From Rhodocyclaceae bacterium (GTDB lineage: Bacteria; Pseudomonadota; Gammaproteobacteria; Burkholderiales; Rhodocyclaceae), in the NCBI GenBank assembly GCA_022072095.1, contig JAJVIJ010000017.1, forward strand, positions 11,586 through 53,898: a DNA stretch of 42,313 bases, written 5' to 3'. The position numbers and the translations under genes are program-made. Positions 1 to 8,870 of this stretch are shown piece after piece. The notes under the pieces were generated by a model, which had not been told where the DNA came from, did no database searches, and saw nothing but the letters and a program-made list of their open reading frames with translations. Position 1 is the first letter of the stretch. The number at the start of each line of letters is the position of its first letter.

Positions 1-1
1 C

Positions 2-724
<723 letters not shown>

Positions 725-745
725 GCAACGGGCGATCGGCACGCT

Positions 746-1723
746 GTGAGCCTGCCGAAGAATCTTGCTTCAGGCTTGCGCCTGCCCGTCGTGGCGGCAC
801 CGATGTTTCTGGTGTCCGGGGTCGACCTGGTGGTCGCTGCCTGCCGGGCCGGCGTGATCGGCAGCTTTCCGAGTGTCAATGCGCGCACCAGTGAGGAACT
901 CGACCACTGGCTCGGCCGCATCGCCCAGGCGCTGGAGGGCGCGCGCGTGGCGGGAGCGCACCCAGCGCCCTATGCCGTCAACCTGATCGTCCATCCGTCC
1001 AATCGCCGACTGGCCGCGGACATGGCGGTGCTCGCCCGCCACGAGGTGCCGATCGTCATCACCAGCGTCGGCAATCCGCGTGCCACGGCCGACACCGTCC
1101 ATGCCTGGGGCGGTCTGGTCTATGCCGATGTCGCCACACTGAAGCATGCCGAGCGCGCGCTCGCCGCGGGCGTGGACGGACTCATCCTGTTGTGCGCGGG
1201 CGCCGGCGGTCAGACCGGCTGGGCGAACCCCTTCGCCTTTGTGCGCAGCGTCCGCAGCTTCTATGAAGGAACGGTGATTCTGGCGGGCGGCATCGCCGAC
1301 GGCTGCGGCCTGCGTGCAGCCGAACTATTGGGCGCCGATCTTGCTTACTTGGGTACGCGCTTCGTCGCGACGCGCGAGAGCATGGCCCCGGACGAATACA
1401 AGCGCATGCTCGTCGACAGCAACATGGATGATGTGATGAGCACGCGCGCGTTCACCGGCCTCGACAGCAATATGCTGAAACCCAGCATCCGGCGCGCCGG
1501 CTTGGACCCGGAAACCCTCGTGAATCTCGACAAGTCCAGCCTCGATGTTGCCACGATCTTCGACCCGATCGCACATCGCAACAAGCCCTGGCGCGATGTC
1601 TGGAGCGCCGGTCATGGCGTCGGCCTGGTGCGAGATGTCCCGTCCATCATGGAGCTGGTCGATCGTCTGGAGGCGGAATACCACGACGGCCGCCCATGCG
1701 ATTCGAGGTGCTCGCCACACTGA
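746..1723 (+). CDS. Nitronate monooxygenase / 2-nitropropane dioxygenase-like flavoprotein
   Basis: A 325-residue FMN-dependent TIM-barrel protein of the nitronate monooxygenase (NMO / 2-nitropropane dioxygenase) family. Family features are the N-terminal LPVVAAPMFLVSG strand, the AGAGGQTG loop near residue 151 and the phosphate-binding ILAGGIADG and YLGTRFVAT segments near residues 180-210. Characterised NMOs have a catalytic His in the GGH loop, but here that place is Gln156. The substrate may therefore differ, and a general NAD(P)H:quinone or enoyl reductase activity is possible. The start is GTG at 746, 21 bases after thiC stops, so it may be cotranscribed with thiC, though nothing else links it to thiamine. 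The true substrate cannot be read from the sequence. Confidence 0.85.
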   Translation: MSLPKNLASGLRLPVVAAPMFLVSGVDLVVAACRAGVIGSFPSVNARTSEELDHWLGRIAQALEGARVAGAHPAPYAVNLIVHPSNRRLAADMAVLARHEVPIVITSVGNPRATADTVHAWGGLVYADVATLKHAERALAAGVDGLILLCAGAGGQTGWANPFAFVRSVRSFYEGTVILAGGIADGCGLRAAELLGADLAYLGTRFVATRESMAPDEYKRMLVDSNMDDVMSTRAFTGLDSNMLKPSIRRAGLDPETLVNLDKSSLDVATIFDPIAHRNKPWRDVWSAGHGVGLVRDVPSIMELVDRLEAEYHDGRPCDSRCSPH

Positions 1724-1759
1724 CGGCGACGTGTACGGCCGCCATGCGGCATGCTTCCC

Positions 1760-1788
1760 TTGTCAAGCCTTCGGCTAGGGGCTAGCAT
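1760..1788 (+). promoter_or_regulatory. Candidate sigma-70 promoter for the binding-protein gene
   Basis: TTGTCA at 1760-1765 and TAGCAT at 1783-1788 are separated by 17 bases, matching -35 and -10 hexamers at 5/6 and 4/6 positions. A transcript from here would carry a leader of about 240 nt before the ATG at 2034. The 310-base gap after the nitronate monooxygenase gene otherwise holds only a short possible peptide ORF at 1864-1953. Placement is by inspection only. Confidence 0.35.
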
Positions 1789-1863
1789 CCTTCCAATAAT
1801 GACTATGTGCCGTCAACCGGGCAAAGCCCGCGATGCGGCCATCCATCCTGGAGGGGCGGTGCC

Positions 1864-1953
1864 ATGTCGGGTCTGGCGCGATGGCGTGCGCGAGGTTCGC
1901 GGTCACCACGCTTTCCAGCGAGCAGCGGTCGGGTCCTTGGCAGGCGTCCTTGA
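1864..1953 (+). CDS. Possible 29-residue leader peptide ORF (unrecognised)
   Basis: A short ORF with an ATG at 1864 and a strong Shine-Dalgarno-like GGAGGGG at 1850-1856, spaced 7 bases. It encodes a 29-residue peptide rich in Arg and Ser (start MSGLARWRAR, end GRRP). It sits inside the apparent long leader of the downstream binding-protein gene, where an upstream ORF could tune translation or transcription. No similarity is recognised, and short ORFs arise easily by chance in GC-rich DNA, so this is a candidate only. The main support is the well-placed ribosome-binding site. Confidence 0.25.
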   Translation: MSGLARWRARGSRSPRFPASSGRVLGRRP

Positions 1954-2033
1954 CGACTTCCGGGACCCGCCCTTTCGAGGCCCGCGCCGGAAGCCCGGTG
2001 CGTGATGCAGTGACGTACGGAGGAGAGCACAAG

Positions 2034-3368
2034 ATGAATCCAGCAGCACACAAGGCGAAGCGTGTCGCGGTTTCCGCCCTGGCAGCGGGGTTGTTCTCGG
2101 GAGGGGCCGCGGCCGCGGATCAGTACATCCCGTTCGGCGGCATCCGGCTGGGATCGATCTCGGTGATCGGGACCGGCATCTACGGCGGCTACATGGATTA
2201 CATGCAGCTCCTCAACGACCGTGATGGCGGCATCAATGGGGTCAAGCTCGCCTGGGAAGAGTGCGAAACCGAGTACCGCATCGACCGCGGCGTCGAGTGC
2301 TACGAGCGCCTCAAGAAAAACAAGGCCACGGGCATGACATCGATCTACAGCTCCTACCATACCGGCACGACCTACGCGCTCACCGAGCGTGCCCAGGCCG
2401 ACAAGGTGCCGGTGGTCGCGGTCGGTTCGGGACGCACCGACTCGTCCGATGGGCGTGTGTTCCCTTATGTGTTTCCGCTGGTCACCAATTATCTGAACGA
2501 GCATGTCGCCATCGTCAAGTTCATCGGCGAGAAGGAAGGCGGCATGAACAAGCTCAAGGGCAAGAAGATCGTCAATCTCTTTCTCGGCATCGCCGCCGCC
2601 AAGGAGGCCAACAGCCTGTTCGACGCCCAGGCCAAGCAATATGGCTTCGAGCTCACGCACATCGAAATCCCATTCCCGGGCGGCGAGCAGCAGGCGCAGT
2701 GGCTGCAGATTCGCCAGGCCAAGCCCGACTGGGTCGTGATGCGCCCGGCCGGCATCGCCGCGCCGGCCGCGCTCAAGACCGCGGTCAAGGTCGGCTTTCC
2801 GGTGAACAAGATCGTTGCCTGGTGGTGGACCGGTGCCGAGGAGGACATCGCCACGGCCGCGGACGCGGCCAAGGGCCTGATCGCGACCTCGCTCGGCCCC
2901 AGCGGCACCAGCTACCCGGTCACGCAGGACATCCAGAAGCGCTACTACGGCGGCGGCAAGAAGGGCCACATCGATGATCCGAAGCGGGTCGGCTCGGCGT
3001 ATTACAACCGCGGCATCGTGCATGCGATCATCGTCACGGAAGCGATTCGCAAGGCTCAGGAGAAATTCGGCAAGAAGCCGCTCTCCGGTGAAGAGATCCA
3101 GTGGGGCCTCGAGCATCTGACGTTGGACTCGAACCGGATCAAGCAGCTCGGCGCCGCGGGTCTGGTGCAGCCGCTCAAGTTCAGCTGCAAGGATCACGAG
3201 GGCGGTGGCGCGGTCAAGTTTACGCAGTGGGATGGCAAGAAATGGGTCGCGATCTCCGACTGGATCTACGGTGATCCGGGCCTGGTGCGCCCCATCGTCG
3301 AAGAGGCCGCGATGAAATACGCCAAGGACAAGGGCATCACGCCGCGCGACTGTTCCAAGGAGAGCTGA
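2034..3368 (+). CDS. ABC transporter substrate-binding protein, type-1 periplasmic fold (orphan)
   Basis: A 444-residue exported solute-binding protein of the branched-chain amino acid/urea/amide type (Peripla_BP_6 fold). The start is the ATG at 2034, preceded by a clear GGAGGAG at 2019-2025. A longer in-frame ORF begins at 1833, but its extension lacks such a signal. The N terminus has a basic region, a hydrophobic stretch and an Ala-rich cleavage site near residue 25. The mature protein opens with IRLGSISVIGTGIYGGYMDYMQ and has the NDRDGGINGVKL segment typical of the family. No permease or ATPase gene is nearby, so it either pairs with a transporter encoded elsewhere or acts as a sensor. 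A hairpin follows the stop, and the Kor genes come next. The ligand is unknown; placement beside a 2-oxoacid oxidoreductase hints at organic or amino acids, but that is inference. Confidence 0.88.
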   Translation: MNPAAHKAKRVAVSALAAGLFSGGAAAADQYIPFGGIRLGSISVIGTGIYGGYMDYMQLLNDRDGGINGVKLAWEECETEYRIDRGVECYERLKKNKATGMTSIYSSYHTGTTYALTERAQADKVPVVAVGSGRTDSSDGRVFPYVFPLVTNYLNEHVAIVKFIGEKEGGMNKLKGKKIVNLFLGIAAAKEANSLFDAQAKQYGFELTHIEIPFPGGEQQAQWLQIRQAKPDWVVMRPAGIAAPAALKTAVKVGFPVNKIVAWWWTGAEEDIATAADAAKGLIATSLGPSGTSYPVTQDIQKRYYGGGKKGHIDDPKRVGSAYYNRGIVHAIIVTEAIRKAQEKFGKKPLSGEEIQWGLEHLTLDSNRIKQLGAAGLVQPLKFSCKDHEGGGAVKFTQWDGKKWVAISDWIYGDPGLVRPIVEEAAMKYAKDKGITPRDCSKES

Positions 3369-3378
3369 TCCCGCCTCG

Positions 3379-3398
3379 ACCGGGCGCCGCCGCCCGGT
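3379..3398 (+). terminator. Hairpin after the binding-protein gene, weak terminator
   Basis: An 8-bp perfect stem (ACCGGGCG at 3379-3386 with CGCCCGGT at 3391-3398) and a 4-base loop lie 10 bases after the stop of the binding-protein gene. No strong T-run follows, so termination may be partial or the hairpin may protect the 3' end. Confidence 0.45.
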
Positions 3399-3433
3399 GC
3401 TTCAGTTAGCGACTCACGTAATCGACTCACCCC

Positions 3434-3459
3434 GCGGACCGGCACCCAAGCCGGTCCGC
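3434..3459 (+). terminator. Second intergenic hairpin upstream of korC
   Basis: A 10-bp perfect stem (GCGGACCGGC at 3434-3443 with GCCGGTCCGC at 3450-3459) with a 6-base loop, followed by CGTTT. Together with the hairpin at 3379 it makes a tandem structure between two genes. Its position argues that korC starts after it, at 3481, rather than at the GTG at 3397. Confidence 0.45.
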
Positions 3460-3480
3460 CGTTTCACCCGGAGCGTTTTG

Positions 3481-5304
3481 TTGAACCCGACCGACATCCG
3501 CAACCCCGACTATTTCCACCGCGTGGTCGATTGCCAATGGGCATGCCCGGCGCACACCCCCGTTCCTGAATACATCCGCCTGATCGCGGCCGGCCGTTAT
3601 GCCGATGCGTATATGGTGAATTGGCGTTCGAACGTGTTTCCGGGCATCTTGGGCCGCACATGTGACCGCCCCTGCGAGCCGGCCTGCCGGCGCGGCCGCG
3701 TCGAACAGGGCAACCAGCCAACGCCGGAGCCGGTGGCCATTTGCCGGCTGAAGCGCGTCGCCGCCGACCTGAAAGGCGACGTGCGCGCACGCATGCCGAG
3801 CCGCCCGCGGCGGCCGAACGGCAAACGGGTAGCCTGCGTCGGCGCCGGACCGGCCTCGCTGACCGTCGCGCGCGACCTGGCGCCGCTCGGTTACCAGGTC
3901 AGCGTGTTTGACGGCGATCCGCGTGCCGGCGGCATGATCCGCAGTCAGATCCCGCGCTTTCGCCTGCCGGAATCGGTCATCGACGAGGAGGTCGGCTACG
4001 TGCTGGATCTCGGCGTCGAGTTTCGGCCCGGGCACCGCATCGACAGTCTGCGCAGGTTTCTGGCGCAGGGTTGGGATGCGGTGTTCATCGGTTCCGGCGC
4101 ACCGCGTGGCCGCGACCTCGACATTCCGGGTCGCGAGGAATGCGCCGCCCACATCCATGTCGGCATCGACTGGCTGGCGTCGGTATCCTTCGGCCACACC
4201 ACCCGCATCGACAAGCGGGTCATCGTGCTGGGCGGCGGCAACACCGCGATGGATTGTTGCCGCACCGCGCGCCGCATCGGCGGCGAGGATGTCAAGGTCA
4301 TCGTGCGGTCCGGCTTCGATGACATGAAGGCCTCGCCATGGGAAAAGGAGGACGCGCTGCACGAGGGCATACCGATCCTGAACAACCTGGTACCCAAGCG
4401 CTTCGAGCATCGCGATGGCAAGCTGATCGGCATGTCCTTCCAGCCCGTGCATGCGATCTTCGACGACAGTGGCCGTCGCCAGCTGGTGCCATCGGGTGAA
4501 CCGGATCGCTACTTCGAATGCGACGAGGTTCTGATCGCAGTCGGCCAGGAAAATGCGTTTCCGTGGATCGAGGCCGACTGTGGCATCGATTTCGATCGTC
4601 ATGGCATGCCGGTGCTCGATGCGGTGACGCTGCAAAGCAGTGTGCCGCACGTATTGTTCGGCGGCGATGCCGCATTCGGTCCGAAAAACATCATCTGGGC
4701 GGTCGCGCATGGCCACGAGGCAGCGGTCAGTATCGACAAGCTGCTCAGTGGCGAGGACCCGAGAGAGCGACCTGCGCCAGCCGTTAGCCTGGTCTCGCAG
4801 AAAATGGGCATACACGAATGGTCCTACGATAACGACATCGACCCGGACGCGCGCCACAAGGTGCCCTGGCGCGAGGCCAACGAAGCCCTGGCGAGCATAA
4901 GGGTCGAGGTGGAAATCGGTTTTGATACCGCCACCGCCTATCGCGAAGCACAGCGCTGTCTCAACTGCGACGTGCAGACGGTGTTCGCCGACAAGCTGTG
5001 CATCGAGTGCGATGCCTGCGCCGACATCTGCCCGATGGATTGCCTGAGCTTTGTCGCGAATGGCGACGAGGCGGATTTGCGCGGCCGGCTGCGTGCGCCG
5101 GCGCACAACACGGCGCAGGCACTGTATGTCTCCGCTGCGCTGAAGACCAGCCGGGTGATGGTCAAGGACGAAGACCTGTGCCTGCATTGCGGTCTGTGCG
5201 CCGAGCGCTGCCCGACCGGCGCCTGGGACATGCAGCGCTTTCTGCTGGACGTCACACACGCCGGACCCGGTTGCCGGAAGAGCCCGGAGCGAGTAGCCGC
5301 CTGA
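3481..5304 (+). CDS. korC: NADPH/ferredoxin-type oxidoreductase subunit KorC (GltD-like flavoprotein with added 4Fe-4S domain)
   Basis: A 607-residue electron-transfer subunit that would move electrons between NADP(H) and the iron-sulfur chain of the 2-oxoacid oxidoreductase encoded downstream. Domains in order: an N-terminal Fe-S domain of glutamate-synthase small-subunit type (Cys18, 22, 61, 65, 69); an FAD fold with GAGPAS at 121-126; an NADPH fold with GGGNTAMD near 251-258; and two C-terminal 4Fe-4S motifs, CIECDACADIC (Cys507-517) and CLHCGLCAERC (Cys567-577). The start chosen is TTG at 3481, with GGAG 7 bases upstream; a GTG at 3397 would extend it across a hairpin. The architecture matches KorC of the 2-oxoglutarate:NADP oxidoreductase described in Azoarcus and Thauera relatives. 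It lies 2 bases upstream of korA. Function is inferred from the family and neighbours. Confidence 0.87.
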   Translation: MNPTDIRNPDYFHRVVDCQWACPAHTPVPEYIRLIAAGRYADAYMVNWRSNVFPGILGRTCDRPCEPACRRGRVEQGNQPTPEPVAICRLKRVAADLKGDVRARMPSRPRRPNGKRVACVGAGPASLTVARDLAPLGYQVSVFDGDPRAGGMIRSQIPRFRLPESVIDEEVGYVLDLGVEFRPGHRIDSLRRFLAQGWDAVFIGSGAPRGRDLDIPGREECAAHIHVGIDWLASVSFGHTTRIDKRVIVLGGGNTAMDCCRTARRIGGEDVKVIVRSGFDDMKASPWEKEDALHEGIPILNNLVPKRFEHRDGKLIGMSFQPVHAIFDDSGRRQLVPSGEPDRYFECDEVLIAVGQENAFPWIEADCGIDFDRHGMPVLDAVTLQSSVPHVLFGGDAAFGPKNIIWAVAHGHEAAVSIDKLLSGEDPRERPAPAVSLVSQKMGIHEWSYDNDIDPDARHKVPWREANEALASIRVEVEIGFDTATAYREAQRCLNCDVQTVFADKLCIECDACADICPMDCLSFVANGDEADLRGRLRAPAHNTAQALYVSAALKTSRVMVKDEDLCLHCGLCAERCPTGAWDMQRFLLDVTHAGPGCRKSPERVAA

Positions 5305-5306
5305 TC

Positions 5307-7163
5307 ATGAAAAGACTGCAAGCGGAAAACGATTTCGTCGTCAAGTTTGCCAACGTCAACGGCTCGGGGTCGGCCTCGGCCAACGAGCTGTTCGCAAAGA
5401 GCATATTGCGCATGGGTGTGCCGGTCTCGCCGCGCAACATCTTTCCCTCCAATATCCAGGGGCTGCCCACCTGGTACGAGGTGCGCGTCTCCGGCGCGGG
5501 CCATCTCGGACGCCGTGGTGGCGTGGACCTGATGGTGGCGATGAACCCGCAGACCTGGGACAAGGATGTCGCGGAAATCGAACCCGGGGGTTACCTGTTC
5601 TACGATTCCAGCAAGCCGCTGCCGCCCTCCCGGTTTCGTGATGACATCCACGTGATCGGCGTGCCGCTCACCGAATTGACCAATGCGCGCTACGACGACG
5701 CGCGCGAGCGCCAGCTGCTGAAGAACATCGTCTACCTTGGTGCTCTGGCTGCGATGATGTCGATCGAGACCACGGTCGTCGAAACGCTGCTGGCCGAGCA
5801 GTACAGCCGCAAACCGCAGTTGCTCGCGGCGAACCGCGAAGCCTTCCATCTGGGCCACGGCTATGCGCGCACACACTGGGCCGATGCGCTCGGCCTGAAG
5901 GTGCGGCGAGCGGATGCAATCGGGGAGCGGATCTTCGTCGATGGCAATGCGGCCGCGGCGCTGGGTTGTGTCTATGGGGGCGCCTCGGTTTGCGCCTGGT
6001 ATCCGATCACACCCTCGTCTTCGCTCGCCGAGGCCTTCCAGAAATATTGCGCCGAGCTGCGTGTCGACCCGGCGAGCGGCGCCCATCGTTTCGCCATCGT
6101 CCAGGCCGAGGATGAGCTTGCTTCGATCGGCATCGTCATCGGTGCGGGCTGGAACGGAGCACGCGCGTTTACCGCGACCTCCGGCCCCGGCGTTTCCCTG
6201 ATGACCGAGTTCATCGGCCTGGCTTATTTCGCCGAGATTCCGGCGACGATCATCAATGTCCAGCGCGGTGGACCCTCGACTGGCATGCCGACTCGTACGC
6301 AGCAATCGGACATCCTGGCCTGCGCCTATGCTTCGCATGGCGACACCAAGCATCCGCTGCTCTGGCCGGAGGATCCGCACGAGTGCTTCGAGTTTGCCGC
6401 GGCGGCGCTCGATCTGGCAGACCGCCTGCAGACACCGGTGTTCGTCATGACCGACCTGGATATCGGCATGAACCAGCGCCTGACGAAACCGTTTCACTGG
6501 GATGATGCGCGGCGTTATGACCGTGGCAAGGTCATGACCACGGCGATGCTCGAATCCGGACGCGTGTTCGGCCGCTATCTCGATGTCGATGGCGACGGCA
6601 TTCCGTACCGCACCTATCCGGGCACACACCCGACCCAGGGCGCGTTCTTTACCCGTGGCACCAGCCGGAATCCCTACGCCGTCTATTCCGAGGCGGGACC
6701 GGACTACCTCTACAACATGGAGCGCCTGCTGCGCAAGTTCGATACCGCCAAGACTCTGGTCCCGGCGCCGGTCATGCTCGACGCAGCGGGTGGCACGCGC
6801 TTCGGCGCCATTTTCTTCGGCTCCACGAGTCCGGCCATGAGGGAAGCCGTCGAGCTGCTTGCTGACGACCGCTGCCGTCTCGACACACTGCGCCTGCGGG
6901 CCTTCCCGTTTCCGGATGCCGTACTCGAGTTCATCGATGCGCACGAGGTCGTGTTCGTCGTCGAGCAAAACCGCGACGCGCAGATGCGCACGCTGTTGAT
7001 CAACGAACTGGGTATCGATCCGGGCAAGCTCATGTCGGTCCTGCATTACGACGGCACGCCGATCACGGCGCGCTTCATACATCGCGAAATTGGACAAAAG
7101 ATGCGCGTGCTCGGCATGGAACCGCTGTATGACCGTGTCGTGAACGATCGGAGGGGGGCATGA
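5307..7163 (+). CDS. korA: 2-oxoacid:acceptor oxidoreductase, fused gamma-alpha subunit (KorA)
   Basis: A 618-residue fused subunit of a thiamine-pyrophosphate 2-oxoacid oxidoreductase, most likely 2-oxoglutarate oxidoreductase, which makes succinyl-CoA plus CO2. The gamma domain spans about residues 1-190, with NGSGSASANELFAKS near the N terminus. The alpha domain follows, with the YPITPSS motif near residue 232, EDELASIGIVIGAGWNGARAF and GGPSTGMPTRTQQSD. The start is ATG at 5307, 2 bases after the korC stop; a longer open frame reaches back into korC but has no start signal. The stop overlaps korB by ATGA. Gamma-alpha fusion is common in proteobacterial KorA. Pyruvate or another 2-oxoacid as substrate cannot be excluded. 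Confidence 0.9.
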   Translation: MKRLQAENDFVVKFANVNGSGSASANELFAKSILRMGVPVSPRNIFPSNIQGLPTWYEVRVSGAGHLGRRGGVDLMVAMNPQTWDKDVAEIEPGGYLFYDSSKPLPPSRFRDDIHVIGVPLTELTNARYDDARERQLLKNIVYLGALAAMMSIETTVVETLLAEQYSRKPQLLAANREAFHLGHGYARTHWADALGLKVRRADAIGERIFVDGNAAAALGCVYGGASVCAWYPITPSSSLAEAFQKYCAELRVDPASGAHRFAIVQAEDELASIGIVIGAGWNGARAFTATSGPGVSLMTEFIGLAYFAEIPATIINVQRGGPSTGMPTRTQQSDILACAYASHGDTKHPLLWPEDPHECFEFAAAALDLADRLQTPVFVMTDLDIGMNQRLTKPFHWDDARRYDRGKVMTTAMLESGRVFGRYLDVDGDGIPYRTYPGTHPTQGAFFTRGTSRNPYAVYSEAGPDYLYNMERLLRKFDTAKTLVPAPVMLDAAGGTRFGAIFFGSTSPAMREAVELLADDRCRLDTLRLRAFPFPDAVLEFIDAHEVVFVVEQNRDAQMRTLLINELGIDPGKLMSVLHYDGTPITARFIHREIGQKMRVLGMEPLYDRVVNDRRGA

Positions 7164-8215
7164 CCTATCTGGCAAAGCCGCTGATGCATCACCCGAGCCT
7201 GCCGCGCAACAGCCTGGGCTACACCCGGCGCGACTACGAAGGAAAAATCTCGACGCTGTGCGCCGGCTGCGGGCACGACTCCATCAGTGCGGCCATCATC
7301 CAGGCCTGCTGGGAGCTGGCCATAGAGCCTCATCGCGTCGCCAAGCTCTCCGGCATCGGCTGCAGCTCGAAAACACCGGACTATCTGCTCGGCAATTCGC
7401 ACGGTTTCAACAGCGTGCATGGCCGCATGCCCTCGGTCGCCACCGGCGCGAACCTCGCCAACCGCGACCTGATCTATCTCGGCATTTCCGGAGACGGAGA
7501 TTCGGCCTCGATCGGCTTTGGCCAGTTTTCTCACCTGATGCGCCGCGGCGTGAACATGACGTATGTCGTCGAGAACAACGGCGTTTATGGACTCACCAAG
7601 GGTCAGTTCTCGGCGACGGCCGACAGCGGCTCGAAAAGCAAGTATGGCGGCGTCAATCGCGACGCGCCGATCGATCTGGCCAGCATCGCCTTCCAGCTCG
7701 GTGCGACCTACATCGCGCGTGGATTCTCCGGTGACAAGGAGCAACTCGTGCCGCTGATCATGGGCGCGCTCACGCATCCCGGTGCGGCGCTGCTCGACGT
7801 CGTCAGTCCCTGTGTGGCGTTCAACAACCACCTGGGCAGCACCAAGAGCTACGACTACGTGCGCGAACACAATGAAGCGCTGAATCGGCTGGATTTCATT
7901 ACCGGCAGGGCTCCGATCGAAGCGCGGTATGCACCGGGGGAAACGCACGAAGTCGATCTTCACGACGGCAGCCGGCTGCGGCTCGTCAAACTCGACGCCG
8001 CTTACGACCCGACGGACCGCGTCGCCGCGCAACGCCATCTGCTCGCCCGCCAGCGGTCGGGCGAAGTGGTGACCGGTCTGCTTTTTCTGGATCCGGAGCC
8101 GGAAGACCTGCATCGCCACCTGAATACGGTCGCAACGCCGCTGTTCGCGCTGGGCGAGGACGAGCTCTGCCCGGGTGCCGAAGCGCTGGCGCGCATCAAC
8201 GCACGCCTGCGCTGA
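7160..8215 (+). CDS. korB: 2-oxoacid:acceptor oxidoreductase, beta subunit (KorB)
   Basis: The 351-residue TPP-binding subunit of the same enzyme. The CAGCGHDS motif near residue 34 and SGIGCSSK near residue 67 supply conserved cysteines, GDGDSAS at about 111-117 binds Mg-TPP, and ENNGVYGLTKGQ follows near 138, as in 2-oxoglutarate and pyruvate ferredoxin oxidoreductase beta chains. The start codon overlaps the korA stop by ATGA, so the two are translationally coupled. No separate ferredoxin gene follows; the four-cysteine clusters needed to carry electrons onward are in KorC. This supports a self-contained KorABC complex using NADP. The GST gene begins 25 bases downstream. Confidence 0.92.
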   Translation: MTYLAKPLMHHPSLPRNSLGYTRRDYEGKISTLCAGCGHDSISAAIIQACWELAIEPHRVAKLSGIGCSSKTPDYLLGNSHGFNSVHGRMPSVATGANLANRDLIYLGISGDGDSASIGFGQFSHLMRRGVNMTYVVENNGVYGLTKGQFSATADSGSKSKYGGVNRDAPIDLASIAFQLGATYIARGFSGDKEQLVPLIMGALTHPGAALLDVVSPCVAFNNHLGSTKSYDYVREHNEALNRLDFITGRAPIEARYAPGETHEVDLHDGSRLRLVKLDAAYDPTDRVAAQRHLLARQRSGEVVTGLLFLDPEPEDLHRHLNTVATPLFALGEDELCPGAEALARINARLR

Positions 8216-8240
8216 CCTGTTTCCAGAGGAGACACGGACC

Positions 8241-8870
8241 ATGAAGTTCTATGATTGTGCGACGGCACCCAGTCCGCGCCGCGTGCGCATCTTCATCGCC
8301 GAAAAGGGATTGGACATCCCGGTCGAACAGGTCGATCTGGGGACCGGCGCGCAGATGAGTGCGGCCTTTCGTGCGAAGAATCCGCGCTGCACGGTGCCGG
8401 TGCTGGAGCTGGACGATGGCAGCTGTCTGGGCGAGAGCGTGGCCATATGCGACTACCTGGAAGCGCTGTTTCCCGAGCCAGCGCTGTTCGGGCGCACGCC
8501 CAAGGAGCATGCGCTGACCCTGATGTGGACGCACTGGGTGGAGGATCTCGGCTTTGCCGCGGTGGCCGAGGTGTTCCGCAACTCCGCCAAGGGCTTCAAG
8601 GGTCGCGCCCTGCCCGGGCCGGAAAACCTCGAGCAGATTCCGGCACTGGTGGAGCGCGGGCGACAGCGGATCGACTTTTTCTATCGCTTCCTGGATCAGG
8701 CGCTGGCCGATCGGGCTTACCTGATCGGCGAGGTCTACACCTTCGCCGATATCAGCGCGCTGGTCGTGGTCGAATTCGCGCAGCGCGTCAAGCTCGCCAT
8801 GCCGGAGTCCTGCACCACGCTGGCCGAGTGGTATCGCCGCGTGGCCGCCCGGCCGGCCACGCGCGTCTAG
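8241..8870 (+). CDS. Glutathione S-transferase family protein
   Basis: A 209-residue cytoplasmic protein with an N-terminal thioredoxin-like GST domain (MKFYDCATAPSPRRVRIFIAE, then NPRCTVPVLELDDG and the glutathione-contacting ESVAICDYLE near residues 65-75) and a helical C-terminal domain (YLIGEVYTFADISALVVVEF). The start is ATG at 8241, with AGAGGAGA upstream. It lies 25 bases after korB and is probably in the same transcript; a longer in-frame ORF starts inside korB but lacks support. Conjugation of glutathione to electrophiles is the family role, but the substrate is unknown. Its TAG stop overlaps the TAG stop of the convergent MFS gene on a CTAG palindrome. Confidence 0.9.
   Translation: MKFYDCATAPSPRRVRIFIAEKGLDIPVEQVDLGTGAQMSAAFRAKNPRCTVPVLELDDGSCLGESVAICDYLEALFPEPALFGRTPKEHALTLMWTHWVEDLGFAAVAEVFRNSAKGFKGRALPGPENLEQIPALVERGRQRIDFFYRFLDQALADRAYLIGEVYTFADISALVVVEFAQRVKLAMPESCTTLAEWYRRVAARPATRV

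Noticed and set aside
3397-3480. GTG start for korC at 3397
   Set aside because: The extension would run through a 10-bp hairpin and has no ribosome-binding site, whereas TTG 3481 has GGAG at the right distance.
3427-5259. 610-codon minus-strand ORF opposite korC
   Set aside because: Antisense shadow without a domain or ribosome-binding site.
4938-7175. 745-codon minus-strand ORF opposite korA and the end of korC
   Set aside because: No recognisable domain; the sense strand encodes well-conserved Kor motifs.
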